Shown in pieces: positions 35,906 to 48,920 of a stretch of DNA of 64,000 nucleotides. The DNA comes from Paulownia fortunei. Taxonomy: Eukaryota; Streptophyta; Magnoliopsida; Lamiales; Paulowniaceae. The position numbers and the translations under genes are program-made. A model generated the notes under the pieces. The model was given only the letters and a program-made list of their open reading frames with translations, was not told the DNA's origin and made no database searches. The stretch is from assembly GCA_019321725.1 (NCBI GenBank), contig CM033116.1, positions 6,652,841 to 6,716,840 on the forward strand, written 5' to 3'. Each line of letters opens with the position of its first letter. Position 1 is the stretch's first letter.

Positions 35906-37121
35906 GTTTGATCCCAACATTTAAGAAAATATTATAAGAGTATAATACATCAATTAAGTGAGGTTATTATACATTTAAGATGTGGAACAAAGGTACGTAG
36001 AAGGTTGTATTAGGTTATAGTTTCTAAGTGGTAAGGTTGTTTAGTTAAATTGAGATTCAAGATCTTTATACTACATTAGGTATAATGAACTTGTTAATTG
36101 AGAATGGTGATTGATATCTTGCATAGACATTGTAAATGTGTGAATTATATGTAATATCATAAATCATATGTTCATAGTAGAGGGCTCTCCATTGAGCATA
36201 CCATTGCCACATACATGCATCATATACGAGCATTGTGATAAATCTTGCATTGCACGGCATGATTCTGAGAAAGGAAAATATTTTACTGACCACTACTAGT
36301 GCACCAAAGCATACATGGATTTGCATGGTTGTATGCATGGATTTGTAGGTTCGCGTGCATGGATTTGCATGCGTACGAGTGTGCATAGATTTGCATGCTT
36401 TTATGATTATTGGCCATTGGATTATGACTTGTGCAGAGCTCTTTTCCGGTGCATGGGATAGTAGCATTGGTCAGGGGCCCAAGAAAGAAATGATTTTGAG
36501 AGAAATGTTTTGATGCATGGAATTACATTGTGGGCATAGCATTTTGAGATGCATGACTTGATTTGTGGATTATTCTTTGACATGCATAATCTTTACTTGA
36601 TGAGTATTAGCTCGTATAGTTTATGCATTGTAGGTGAGTCTGGTGATACTTGATACCATGGACTTACTGGGCAAGTTATTGGGGTTCCTACAGGTTCTGA
36701 GGATCAGTGTACATGGATGACGACCTGTTGGCTTGTGTTGCGGGCATATTCTAATTTTTACATTCATTATTATTATGTAAATTGCTGACTATATATAAAG
36801 GGCTACAAGATGCAAAATGTTCTTACTTCTTCCGAAAGTAAAAGCTATTATTTTTATTTTTGAGTCTCTCATATTATAACTTTGGGATGTCGTGTCCTAT
36901 ATAACTCTTGAAATTTGATAGTACATCAGCCTGAGAATAGCGTGACTATGATAGGTGTTATGTTTTTATATAAATAATATTTTTTCTATATAAAGGGTTA
37001 TATATGTGAAAATACTTTATTGTTTCTCAAAGTGCAATATTTGACAAAAGTAAATATCTACATTGTCAAAATTATTACTATACCAATATCTATATTTAGT
37101 GTTAGGGGGTGTTACAGCATC

Positions 37122-37780
37122 TTTGATAGGAAGTACAAAATATACAAATCTATGTACAAGATTTGATATCAGAAATACTTTGAGTGTCACAAGCAGATAT
37201 CAATCCATTCGATGTGAAAAGCATTGAAAGTCGTAGAGACGATCTTTAGTACTTGGGAAGCATTGTGGATTACATCTTAGAGTATAGTTATGGAGAACTG
37301 AAACTAAGATGCTTCATCTATTTTTAGCCTAATGTAGATGACTTGAAATCTATGTCTAAATTTGCGTTCATCTTAAATAGTAGGACGGTAGCTGGAAAGA
37401 TTTTCAAGCTTGTAACAAACATGGATTCTACCACTGTGGTTGAATACATTGGGCTATGCAATGCTGCAAAAAGGGATTGTTTGGAGAGGGAACTTAATCC
37501 AAGTGTTGGAAGTAGTTCCAACCATTATTGATTGAGTATTGGAGTACTGCGATAACAATGGGGGCTATTACATAAACAAAGAAGTCAAGGTCTCATCAAA
37601 GGATCCAAGCAGATATAGATTAGCGATACCATGATTCTGAAAATTGTTAGTAGAGGCAACATAAGTATGGAAAGATTTGCCTTGGTAGAAAGTATAGCAA
37701 ACCCACTAATTTAGCCCTAAGATAAGTATTTGAAAGACATCTTAGAGAAGATGGGTCTTAATACAAGGGTAATTATCTAT
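37122..37780 (+). pseudogene. Copia gag-pol remnant, part 2 (RT end and RNase H)
   Basis: Continues the Copia RT after the nested block. The RNase H domain at 37333-37530 reads VDDLKSMSKFAFILNS, then MDSTTVVEYIGLCNAAK, close to the family pattern DDxKSxSGFVFxLN and DSTTEAEYIAxCEAAK; the catalytic-site Glu/Ala positions are altered (TTVVEY for TTEAEY). A trace of YCDNNGAI is at 37545-37570 and of HLEKMGL near 37738-37760. Confidence 0.82.
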
Positions 37781-37796
37781 AGAGCAAGTGGTAGAT
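37781..37796 (+). other. Polypurine tract of the Copia element
   Basis: AGAGCAAGTGGTAGAT directly before the 3' LTR start TGTTAG; a slightly mutated form of the usual AAGTGGGAGAT. Confidence 0.75.
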
Positions 37797-39944
37797 TGTT
37801 AGAATAGTGTCCAATGAGTCAATCGATCTAGTTGTCCTTACACTCTTGTGAACTAATCTTATTCATATTAGTATTATTGAAATGACAATCTTCATCTTAA
37901 ATTCATCATAAGAATTAGGTGACGTCTTGAGACCACACATAACTATGGGTCGTGGTTGCACATATGATCGCAATCGTCGAATATGCCTCTAAGATTGTGG
38001 TCTTAAAATGTTCCAAGTCAAGAATCAAAGAGATGGGACATCATTGATCCTGCTGAAACTTGCGCATACGATGTAGGCTTGAAAAAATGATACCTCGTTC
38101 TATGGGCATTGGTGTGGTGACACTAATGTATGTATGCGGGTGCACTATTATAGAATGGAAATTTTTTCATTACGATAGTGCAAGAATTAGTTCATGGACT
38201 TGAGGCACCATGGTAACATTGTATATGACATGTTGCATCTTGATGCATTTCTTGATTGCATAACCATCACAAGGGGTTTACATTAGGTGTAACATTTTCA
38301 TGTATGGAGGTTAATGAGTAGCCAACAAAGGATGTCACTTATCTAGAAGAATAGGTGAATCTCTTGTGTGTTCCATTGTACTTAACTCTAAAATCCTTGG
38401 CCAAAGTTAGATGGAAATTAGACGTGGGGTTTTGTAATTATTCATCATCGAGTCAAGTTACAAGGAATAGATGCATAGTTATTAAGCGATTGGGGTCTTG
38501 ACTAATAATCCATACCCTAGACTCAATTGAGAGGTTAGATGACAGAAGAACCTTACTTTCATGGTATTCATAATTGGAATTAGTTCACACATTCACCTAA
38601 GATTATGAGTCATGGTGCACTGCTAGGTACTTCCAATGACTTGTGAGTTTTTGAAATTAATGGATTAATTCTAAGATGATTAATTAATCAAAATAATTAA
38701 TTGTTCAACTAAGTCATAAAAGTTATGAGCCCACAACTAGTTTAGAGTGAACCTAAGGGGTCACACATTAAGTTGGAAAGAATACACTTCTAACTAAAAC
38801 ATATCTAAGGGTTGGATCAACTTAATTAATAGAGATTAATTAATTTGAGACTCAAAATTTGGAACTCAAAATTAATTTAAAGAGTTAAATTAATTTATCC
38901 AATTAAATAATATAATTATTTAATTGTACCTAATAAGATTAGGGAGCCCATGTGAAGCTAATTAATTAATTTAAATGATCAATTAATTAAGTAGTGTATA
39001 AATTAATTTAAGGAGTTAAAATTAATTTATCTGATTAAATAATATGATTATTTAATTGGATTTAATATGATTAGAAGTCCTACATATGATCAAGTTAATT
39101 AATTGATATAATCAATTAATTAAATTGGACATATTAAATAATTAAATTATTTAATAAGTTCTAATATAATTAGAAAGTTCATGTGGAACCAATTAATTAA
39201 GTTGAACTTATTTAATTGATTGAAATCAATTAATTGGACTTAATTCATTTAATTAAAGTCCAAGCTCAAGTTAATGGCCCGTAGGAGGTCCATTATAAAG
39301 TTTAATTACAAGAATTAAACTTTTCTTGGAGTTTGATAAAAAGAAGTAATGAGATAAGGAAATGAGCAAGTGGAAACCTAGTGGCCGATTCTTGTAGAAA
39401 ACAAGAGAGAGAAATCAGCCAACTCTCTTAGAGTGAAAAACCACACCTTTATCTTCCCTCTTGATTATTTTCTTCTATCAAAAGGTTTTATATTCTGATC
39501 ATGGTTTAATTCTTCTATTTTCTAGTTGAATTAAAAATTGAATTCCACATATTCTAGAAATTTTCAATTGGTATAGAAATTCTTCTATTAGCATGAATTC
39601 AATTGGTGTAGAAATTTTCAACGAGTGGATATACTTATAGGGATAACTCTTGGGACTCTAAACAAACCATTTCCAACACGAGGGGTTTGGAATCAAGATT
39701 TTTTAAAGTAGTTCGTGGATGGTTTCAAGATTCGTGAAGGAGCTCGTGAAAAGAAAATAATTTGAAATGTTCCTTGCATCTTCAACAATCGAAGAGCAAA
39801 TCAAGGTAAAAAAATTTTAAATATTTTTACTTTAAGTATCACAAAACGCATAAATGAGGAATTACAAAAGAATTTTCAAATTCATTTTTAATTAATGTTT
39901 GTTTTTATTATTGAATTTTTTTCCTGGACTGCACGAATCCAACA
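37797..39944 (+). repeat. Copia 3' LTR, full length
   Basis: 2148 bp from TGTTAGAATAG to GAATCCAACA. Its second half matches the truncated 5' LTR; a part of its first half (about 37888-38120) matches the inverted fragment at 63060-63345. The middle is built of TTAATTAATTGAT-type repeats with an internal duplication (38870-38990 against 38995-39070). Confidence 0.85.
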
Positions 39945-40600
39945 AAACGTCTCATTCGGGTAACTAGAAAAGTGTGTTTATCAAAGCTTAAAAGTATCTG
40001 AATTAAGGGAATACTAGTGTTTACCATTCTGAACTCATGCAAAATGGGTAACATGAAAAAATTCAAGTAATTTGGCCTCTGATTGTTCTAACTTCTGCTA
40101 CTGCTACCTCCTCCGCATAATCAATGCTCCCTGTGTAATGTTAACTAGTCAAATTGACTAATTTTCTAACCTTGGCTTTGTTACCTAGTCAAATTGACTG
40201 ATTTTCTAAATTCAATAACGAACAATTCACTCAAATGTTCAAAATATTTGAATATTATTAATCAACACAATTGATATAGATTTGTAATTTACAAAGAATA
40301 AAATAGTTGATCAAAAAAATAAACAAATTGACTTAGTACTACATCAAATGGACCATTCATTTTGGGCCAGAGGGTGTAATAATTAAAGTCACTAACAAGA
40401 GAATGTGGTAAACAGGACAAGGACCGTTTGACCGAGATGGTAAGCAACTTTTCAGCATCAGTAACAAATACATTAGAAGTTCAGGTTTCTTCGGATACAG
40501 GAGCAACCATCTAATGCATTTCTCATTATAATCTATGTTCAGAACTAACCAAAAAGCCAGTAAGGAATCCTGAAAAGGATGAGTGATTTTATAATGCAGA
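39945..40600. other. 3' flank of the SDR locus, no gene
   Basis: Unique-looking sequence with a short direct repeat (CTAGTCAAATTGACT at 40146-40160 and 40185-40199). Probably includes the SDR 3' untranslated region next to 40601. Confidence 0.5.
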
Positions 40601-43600
40601 TCACCTAGAGCTGTGGCTAGGATAAAAACCATTTACAGACATCCCACCATCAACACAGATTATCTGACCAGTAAAGGATGCTGCAGGTACTGACGAGACC
40701 TCTGTTGGGTCTCCAAGCCGCCGCATAGGAGTTCTATCATATACTTCTTCCAAGTATTCTTTGTTACCCAGCACCGGGAATTGAAGAGTGAGATCATAAA
40801 GACAATGCAAGAGTTAAATTACCTTACGCAGCGAAAGGGCTAGAATTTGTTTTGTTTGGATCACATTCCGAGAAAAAGGTTTACAGTTTAAGAAATATAT
40901 GCAATGTTTATCTAACACTCTCATCAGTGAATAAAAAGGTCTTACACTTTATTCATGTCATGTAAATTCAATTTACAAACCACCAAATAACAAATATGCA
41001 AAATCACATTGTCTTGTGAAGGTGGACACATATTGTCTACTTCTTAGGAAACATGTATAAATAGATTAACAGTTCTCTACACATAGATTTGTGATATTAA
41101 TCCACCATAAAGGTATAAATTTTAGTTTTAGGTAAATATCATCCAATTATGGCACTGAAACACGAGAGAGAATCAAGAGAAAATCAATTCGGACTACAAG
41201 AGCTTGGAAAATCCAGGTACACACCAAATTTGAGTGAAAAAAGTTCCTATAAAAAAATTTACATAAACCCAGGAGCCGAAAGATGCTAAAAACTCAAGTC
41301 AATGCTGTTTTGGCAAATGTTTATATCGATAAACAAATTCAGACAGATATTAAGCTACAACCAAATAATGGTACAATTGAAGTTATTGAAAAAATTTGAA
41401 TATAACAAGTTGCTCTCACCCAGAAAAAGAAAAAATTATTGGCCACCTCTTTTCTGTATAAGGCCAGACAACTATTATGTCAATAGTATCAAAAAGTTTG
41501 AATCTATATGTAATATTTCCAAAACTTTTTCTGACTAAAATTTCCACTGGCATTTGTCTTAAACCCCTTAAGGGCGCACTGCTCATAGAAAAATTATACA
41601 AACCAAAAAGAAAAGGAATAGAAAAACAAAACCTACTTGCTCCACCATGGAGGTTCTGATGTACCAAGGTGCAACAGCATTAACCCTGATACTGTCCCTC
41701 GCCCACTCACATGCCAAGTTTTTGGTAAGTTGATTGATTGCACCTAGGGGTGAAGGATAAATTTCCCATAAGATTTTTGATTGTGTAACTATAGCACAGA
41801 GGTCGAGTCATATTAGTATTACCTTTGGATGCTCCATGGACAGACATATACTTCAATGATACAAAACCAGAGACTGAAGAGGTGAACACTACATTTCCTG
41901 CACCAGAGGCTTTCAAAAGAGGATATGCAAGTTGGCACATGTGAAAAGCAGATTCAAAATTTGTTCCCATGAGCATCAAAACTTCTTCAGATGCGAAATC
42001 AACCATAGGTTGTCGGATGTTTGTCCCAACATTGTTTATCTACTTAACCCAAATACAAAACAAGATTAATCTCGTATGAAGTCATGCAGTAAATACACAA
42101 ACAAGTGCTGGGAAGAAATGGTCTGATACAGAAATATAGCTTACTATCTAATATCCCATCCCAGAAATAGGAGACAAATTGGAGAGTTGAAATGTGAATA
42201 CTAAGCATGACACTGCAAACCGGTCTGAAACAAGATATTTTTGTGAAAAAATAATAATAATGTAGATAATGAGGAATTTCAAAATTTGAGAACTGTGGTG
42301 ATTGTGTCCCTAGAAAATTGATGGAAATGGACCTGATACAGGGCAACCCAAATGGAACCACAGAGTTTTTTCTTCTTGCAATTTCGTGGAGAGACTTGCC
42401 AGCAATATTGATGCTAAACTTCAGATTATGATAGGAGAAGGGCATTTGAAGTGGGCCATGTGAAATAAGATTAAAAGATACATTCAACAAATGATGTCTA
42501 TGCCTGGAAACTTTGTTATGTCATTGAATACCTGAAATGGTACAAGATGAGCACATTTCAAATCTGGTGAAGATAATGTGGAGAATTCTTAGGATGTGAT
42601 TAGACAAAAAACAGATTTAGTTCCTTGTAATAAATAGGATTTCTCTAGTAGTATGTTTCTCGTGTCACTTCATATTTAATGGCTTGTCAGACTTTCAACA
42701 AAAATGGTTACTGATCATGAAATACTAGGGCTTAAAAAAGCCTGTGGAATGCTATCAATGTCAGCAGCAGGATTAATCAAATGATCTCCGCTGACACAAA
42801 AGTTAAACCATTTCAACTTTTTAGTAGAAATGGCTCAAGATAGAGAGAAAAATTGAGCAGTCTTGAAAAGAAGATATCTAGAGTTTAAAGTTTGGTCTCG
42901 TTCGCATAAAAATATATAGCGTGTTATCATGTTTGGGAGATGTGGAAAGCTGGGTCCTCTTGCCACCAGAGCTGTCTAAAGTTCCATAATGTGTTCATGC
43001 GACATTGTTGAGGAAATAGGTACCTGCGATTGTGTTATTAGTTGGCATAAGAAATGAAAAGGCCTCCTCTAGCTTTTATTCTTTGTTTGCATAGGCATCG
43101 CAAAGTATTTAATGAATTTGAAAGGAATGTTGATCTGTGAAATTGGAATTATCATTTCAGAGCACAACCATACACAAACAACATATTGTAGGCAGAATTT
43201 TGGTTTCCCATGAAATTTTTATGGTAGGTTTTAAATTTAAGGTGATAATGTGATCAGATTAATTCTGTAATGCACGACTTTATTTGCTCTTAATTATTAA
43301 AGAGACGTGAGAGAGAGATTCAAGTGTTAGATTCTCCGTTGCTGGTATAATAGTATGGCGAGTAGTCACTACACCCTAAGGCTTGTATCTGCTTGCAGTA
43401 ATAATGTTAGATTTCCTAAGGATAGATTGAAGTATGGAAAAAACGAGCACGACCACGCTGATGTACAGTGTCTTGCACACCCACATGCATATCTAAATAA
43501 TGGTAGACACTTGACTAGGTGACGTATTTAGCCTTCCTGAGAAGTTCCGTTAAATCATCCTAGAGGCCAAGGGTAGAAATGATGGATTAGCATTGTTTAG

Positions 43601-43801
43601 TAAGATTTACAAGGAAACACGTCAATTGAGAATTGTTCTCGCCTATACTAGAACATTTTTCGACCTCGCTGACGGGCAGTTCAATGTGAATGGCTAGGTC
43701 ATCATTGCATACATAATAATATGGGTAAGTGGATTCCATAGATTGTTTGCTAAAATATGAAAATACGTCTCATAACTTGTTTCTATTTTTTCAATTTCAT
43801 A

Positions 43802-44460
43802 ATGGCATCTATTAGCCCTCTGCAATTTACACTAAAGAAAAGACACTCACTGGCCCTAATTATGCTGAATGGAGATGAATCTTGATATTGTGCTAACTCA
43901 TAAAGGGCACAAGTTTGTGCTTAATGAGCCATGTTCTCCTGTTCCAGCTAAGTTACCAATGAATCACAGGCTATAAGGGATCGCCATGAATGGTGGCATA
44001 AGTCCAATGATTTGGCCAATTCCTATAACCTAGCCTTGGTCTCAAACATTCTCAAGCATCAGATGCAAGACATGGTTACTGCTACATTAATAATGCAGCA
44101 TGTCAGAGAAATGTTTGGTGGCAAAGATCGTGCAGCTAGGCAGGAACTAATAAGGAAGATGCTCAATACCAAGATGGCTGAAGGAACACCAGTTCAAGAT
44201 AATGTCATGAAATTAATGGCTTATTTGAATGAACTGGAAATCCTTTGGTGCCACAACTGATGGTCACACTCAGGAGGATATGATCCCGAACTCCTTGTCG
44301 AGTTCTCTCACACAGTTTAGACTTTATTATGCAATGAATAATAAGGATTATACATCGCCTGAACTGATGAAGGAATTACAAGTGGCAGAGGGAGCCATAA
44401 AAGCTAAGGGAATTACAAGTGGCAGAGAGACCCCTAAGTGCTGCAACATCAGATTCAGGA
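43802..44460 (+). pseudogene. Copia gag (UBN2) remnant in SDR intron 2
   Basis: Plus strand, opposite to the host gene. Pieces in three frames: LTGPNYAEWR (about 43848-43877), NLDIVLTHKGHKFVLNEPC (about 43881-43937), YNLALVSNILKHQMQDM and HVREMFGGKDRAARQELI with NTKMAEGTPVQDNVMKLMAY (44012-44260), then SPELMKELQVAEGAIKAKG (to about 44410). This is the order of the plant Copia gag polypeptide. No LTR, pol or target-site duplication was found, so it is a fragment. Confidence 0.85.
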
Positions 44461-45196
44461 CGACTAATATATTGATGCTTTCTGCTCTCTCTTTCTCTTT
44501 ATATGAGATGCAGAACAGCACAAAGTAAAGTTCTCTCATCCAGATTTCAAATTGCCACCATGGAAGTCATTAAAACATTAAGCTCAGCTCCTGTAACAGA
44601 AAAAAAATTCCTCCTAAACAAGTTCAGATGATTAGGAACCCGGAACCACCTCCGACTTGGCTGTGAACAGAGGTAGATGACACAGACTGTCCCTCCTATT
44701 CACATAAGAAAACTGCAGACCGTTGTGTTACTCTCAACTACAACCTATTCAAAGTAAGGAGTATATGACAATGACCGATGCAGAAAATAACAGCAAATCC
44801 CGACACTCTTTTTCTCCAGCAAAGCTTTTTAGGTTCATTGGCTAGATATCACTGTCTTCCCGGCTTAATCCTCTTAAAATATACATTTTTATCAGGATGA
44901 ATAATAAATCTGTGTTATATGTATGATTCAGAGATAAAATTTTCATGACTATTCTTCGTAAATAGAATAAATTATGATTCCCATGCGTAACAGTCAACGG
45001 GTCCTAAAGCATAAGGCTATGCAAGAATTCAACTTTTGTAATTTTTCTATTTTTTTTGTTCCTGAACTTTATAAATCCCCACATGTATGTCTTGATTTCG
45101 CTCTTGGAGATTAGTTTTTTGTAGTCTATGTTACTCAGCTACATCTGTTTATCAAGAATCCTGTCTGACACAAAATTTGATCCATATTTGACTTAC

Positions 45197-45337
45197 CAAA
45201 ATTGCAGGGTTCTCCAACGCCTGCAATAACTTCCTAACAGTATCTGGAATACATCTGTTATTGGACCATAGAGTATATGTGGCTGCACGGGGCAACATAT
45301 TGACATTTATATCATCAGGATGTCTTGTGTTTGCGCC
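45197..45337 (-). other. Exon-like open frame in SDR intron 2, unrecognised
   Basis: On the minus strand a 47-codon frame (HPDDINVNMLPRAATYTLW..., ending LLQALENPAIL) runs into a consensus donor GTAAGT at 45191-45196. I do not recognise the family and see no matching acceptor or neighbouring exon. It could be part of a gene fragment carried by a transposon, or chance. Confidence 0.25.
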
Positions 45338-46242
45338 TTAATTATGACCCAGCTTGATTTACATTTTGCACAGTATTCTATTTCGCAAATCACAGAGGTA
45401 AGAGCACTTCTCATTACGGTTTAGGATCTCACTTAGTGCCTAAATATATAGAGATAGGTTGCAGGAAGGATTGTGTATGAGAGACTAGTCAATTCTAGAG
45501 GAGGCGGCTGAATATAAAGAGATTTCGGTAACAGCTGATAAATAACTTTGTAAGTATCCCGTTTTTGGTAAATTCATCATTTCGCCTATGCACATAAGGT
45601 TCATTGTGCCAAACCAGATAAATCTTGTGTCAATTTATCTTTTTCATTATTTTGTAGTTTTTCTTGTATTGTATGAATGTATCGTGATAATACACATACA
45701 GGATCCCCGTCCCCACAAAAAACTGTTTAACCCCAAAGCAATGTAATAAATAAAAAAAAACACCACATACCAGAACAAAAAACTGCTATTCTCCCATTCC
45801 ACATCTTGAAATGATTTTCCTATACCAAATGCTGCAGAAAGATCATCAAATTGAAGTGAACTAGAGAGATAAACTTACAAGAATATTGAGCTTCCCATCA
45901 AATACAGAGGAAATAGAATCCAGTAACTTCCCCCTGTCTGCTTGAGAGGATACATCGCACACTGAGCCCGTGACTCCAAGACCCTCGTCTTCCCAAGCCC
46001 TCAAATATTTCTCCAGCTCATCTTCGTTCCTCACACATGTGTGCACAGTGGCCCCAAGCCAAGCCAATTCCTCCACTATCGCATGTCTATACAATGTAGT
46101 AAAAAACAGCACAGGAGTACCAGAGAAAACCCACATTAGAAATGGCATCATTTGTTAACCATCAATGCATGTTAAATGGGTAAATAATGATAAAAATATA
46201 GTGTTGATCAGAGCCCTAGCCCAAGCCCATGCCTTAAGTGTA

Positions 46243-46723
46243 CAATTGGAAAAAAATATCACATATGAACACATAGAGAGACGATCGGATATACCTATAC
46301 GCAGCAGAAATCATTAATCCACGTAATTATGACTAAATTCACCTATAAGCCTCCTTTTGATTGAATCGCGAACACGTCCACAATCCATATTTTCGAATCA
46401 ATCATCAACACTACCAGACCTACCCACTCGTTTACACACCACAAATACATAGAGTTCTTTGTGATGCACCAAAAAAAATCCATAGAGAGAAATTTTAGGA
46501 TAGATGTATGAAGAAAATTTAGAAGAGAGTCTGAGAGAATACGCTAATTACCCTCTTGAATCAAAATAGGGATTTAATATATATAGCTATATATCTCTTC
46601 CTCCACAAGGAAGAATAACAGTTCAATTAGGAATCTAATCCCACCCAAATTGTGGAATTAAATGCCATGTCAAATATGGATGCCAATCGAGTCGTTGGTC
46701 TAAAATCCAACCCAAATTCCAAC
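46243..46723 (-). repeat. 3' LTR of the intron 1 element
   Basis: On the plus strand it begins AATTGGAAAAAAATATC and ends CAAATTCCAAC; aligned along its whole length with 48936-49393. Confidence 0.78.
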
Positions 46724-46739
46724 GTCTCCTACTCCCACT
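46724..46739 (-). other. Polypurine tract of the intron 1 element
   Basis: Minus-strand AGTGGGAGTAGGAGAC directly before the 3' LTR. Confidence 0.75.
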
Positions 46740-48920
46740 CATACATAATTGAGTCGATCTATTCGAATCTCAACCCCATACAATTTCTCAATCTCACATC
46801 CTTCCTTTCATATAAGAAAAGAGGCATGCAACGGAGAGATAAAGAAATACGTGAGGAGAGTTATATTAAGTCATAACAACCCTAAACTATGAGTTCGCAC
46901 ATAATCAAGCGTCTCTAAATCCTTCAATGAATAATAAATAAAGCATGCTGGACTCTCACAATCGCCTAGGCTATGAACCATAAAGCATAATTGCATTACT
47001 GACTTAGTTCTTCCTTGGCGTCTCATGCCAATCAGCTTATTCTTGATAGCTCTCCTAGGCGTGCTCCGGCAGACCAAATCATCCATGAATAATGGATAAC
47101 ATACTAAAGTAGCATCATCAAACTTACAACTTCATAACATGGTATAAAATCCCAAAATAATATGAGCTCACACAGTAACACAGTTGTACCCATTCAATCA
47201 CTTCCCATAAGAGCTCGTCACAAAGCACATGTAATATAAGTACATCCTATAATGGAGCTCCCACTTAATTTGGGCATATCACGTTCTAAACACCAAATAA
47301 ACCTAAGTCCAATCGCTATTCAAATCCCTAACCTGAGTCACCAGACAATCACTTTCCAAAATGCCTTCTAATAGTTCGCACGTTCAGCTATAAAAAGGCT
47401 TGTGACGAAGTTGGACGTACTTCATAGTCGACCAATAATTATCTCATCTTAGCCTCTAAGCTAAGATAACTCTAAATTATGCATATTAACCTTCCTCGCT
47501 ACTCCAAGTGCGAAAGCAATTATTTGCATACCTCATTTATATGACAAGATCTTTAAATCTTATCCTGCTCCCTAATTGCAATGTATCAGAGGGCCAATCA
47601 AAGTCATATCATAAATCTAGTACCAACAATATAATGAAAATGCAAAGCTATCTCATTAATCATTAAATGTTCTCACAAGCCACAAGAATCAAATTCTATA
47701 TAATCTCATACTACTAACATGCCTTTGGAGCATATTCCATACAAAGGCTCAGTTAAAAGGGATGAGCAATCACACCACGCATGTAGAAATATGCCTGACA
47801 ACAATTTAATTATGTGCAATACTCTCATAGATAAAGCAATATTTAGTATAAATATGTTTAGTCATCTAACAGTACCTAATGCCCAAAGCATACATCAAAG
47901 TGGCTTTATTATCACTATGATATCAACCTCACAAATGTGCGCCACAATGAGCATCGTCTCAAAAAGCATTACTTAACCAAATAGCCTCCAATTAATCTCA
48001 AACCACTCTACTCAAATATCTAAGTATTCACTTGACTGCATCGCAACATTCATGTCAAGGACCTTTGATATAGTCATCAGTAATAATTACCAATAATCTA
48101 ATTGCTAAGAACATAGCTAATCAAGCACACACATATTGCACATCAAACTTCCTATAACACTTGCCTAAACAATACTAGCTAGAATTTCTTTTCTTCTTCC
48201 ACTTTAAAGCATTTCTTTTAATTAACATAATCTTGGCCATGGAGTGTAAATAGGATTAGCATGATGCATACAAAATTTAGACATTAACACCAGGTATGCA
48301 TCCCAGTTCTCCTATGTTCAATCCAAATAAAAAGGACAACCACTTCAAAGTGGCAACATCCCCATGTCACTTCTAGCCATCACATTATCGCTCATATATA
48401 ATGAGCTAAATCCCACACTTGTCTTAGACAGATATTTAGTGTTTTGCCCAACAATCATTAAGCTTATTATAGTGATAGCTCGAAGAAATTAATAGCACAA
48501 CTACTTAGACAACAATTCAAGTTGCAAATGGAGCTTTTGAAGCAATAATCTTTACGCTCTTACCCCACTTCTTGAATTCATTAGGATTACCATATAGATC
48601 TCCTCGTTCATTCCTCTTGAAGTATGTAACTTTAATCTTCTAGGATAAACTTTAATCATACAACAAAAAATAGCAAAAATAGATTTGACTTTCAACCAAA
48701 AGAAAGTGGTCAAATACTTGAGTTTGATATTTCTCTCAAACCACCCATCCATTTTCACCAAACTTTGACCATATGATCTACCTATCAACCTCTAAGTATG
48801 TTGAAAAACTCATGGCAAAATTTTATGGTTAAAAAAACACAAATTTCTTTATTTTATTTAATGTTTTTAAAGCATACAATCATATTTATTTGCCTGCGTA
48901 AATAAATTCCTGCATCATAT

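Larger units (their letters stand above)
22279..37116 (+). mobile_element. Gypsy-family solo LTR A (oldest, itself split by two insertions)
   Basis: Begins TGTGATAACCG and ends GGGGTGTTACA, flanked by the perfect 5-bp duplication GCATC (22274-22278 and 37117-37121). Its own sequence is 22279-23514, 32633-33001 and 35911-37116; deleting the complete element and solo LTR B, each with one copy of its duplication, leaves about 2811 bp, against 2833-2837 bp for the intact LTRs of the family. No internal region belongs to it, so it is a solo LTR from unequal recombination. It is the most diverged copy. Confidence 0.88.
18652..39944 (+). mobile_element. Copia LTR retrotransposon, truncated at 5' and split by nested Gypsy insertions
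   Basis: Plus-strand Ty1/Copia element. Parts in order: truncated 5' LTR (18652-19706), primer-binding site, gag/protease/integrase/RT remnants (19721-22278), an insertion block (22279-37116 plus the GCATC duplication), RT end and RNase H (37122-37780), polypurine tract, full 3' LTR (37797-39944). Removing the block rejoins ...CTTTATGCATC to TTTGATAGGAAGT, which restores the RT phrase M-x-A-S-x-I-G-S followed by the TRPDI-like region. Without the block the element is about 6.5 kb. All coding domains are broken. Its own target-site duplication cannot be tested because the 5' end is missing. Confidence 0.88.
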
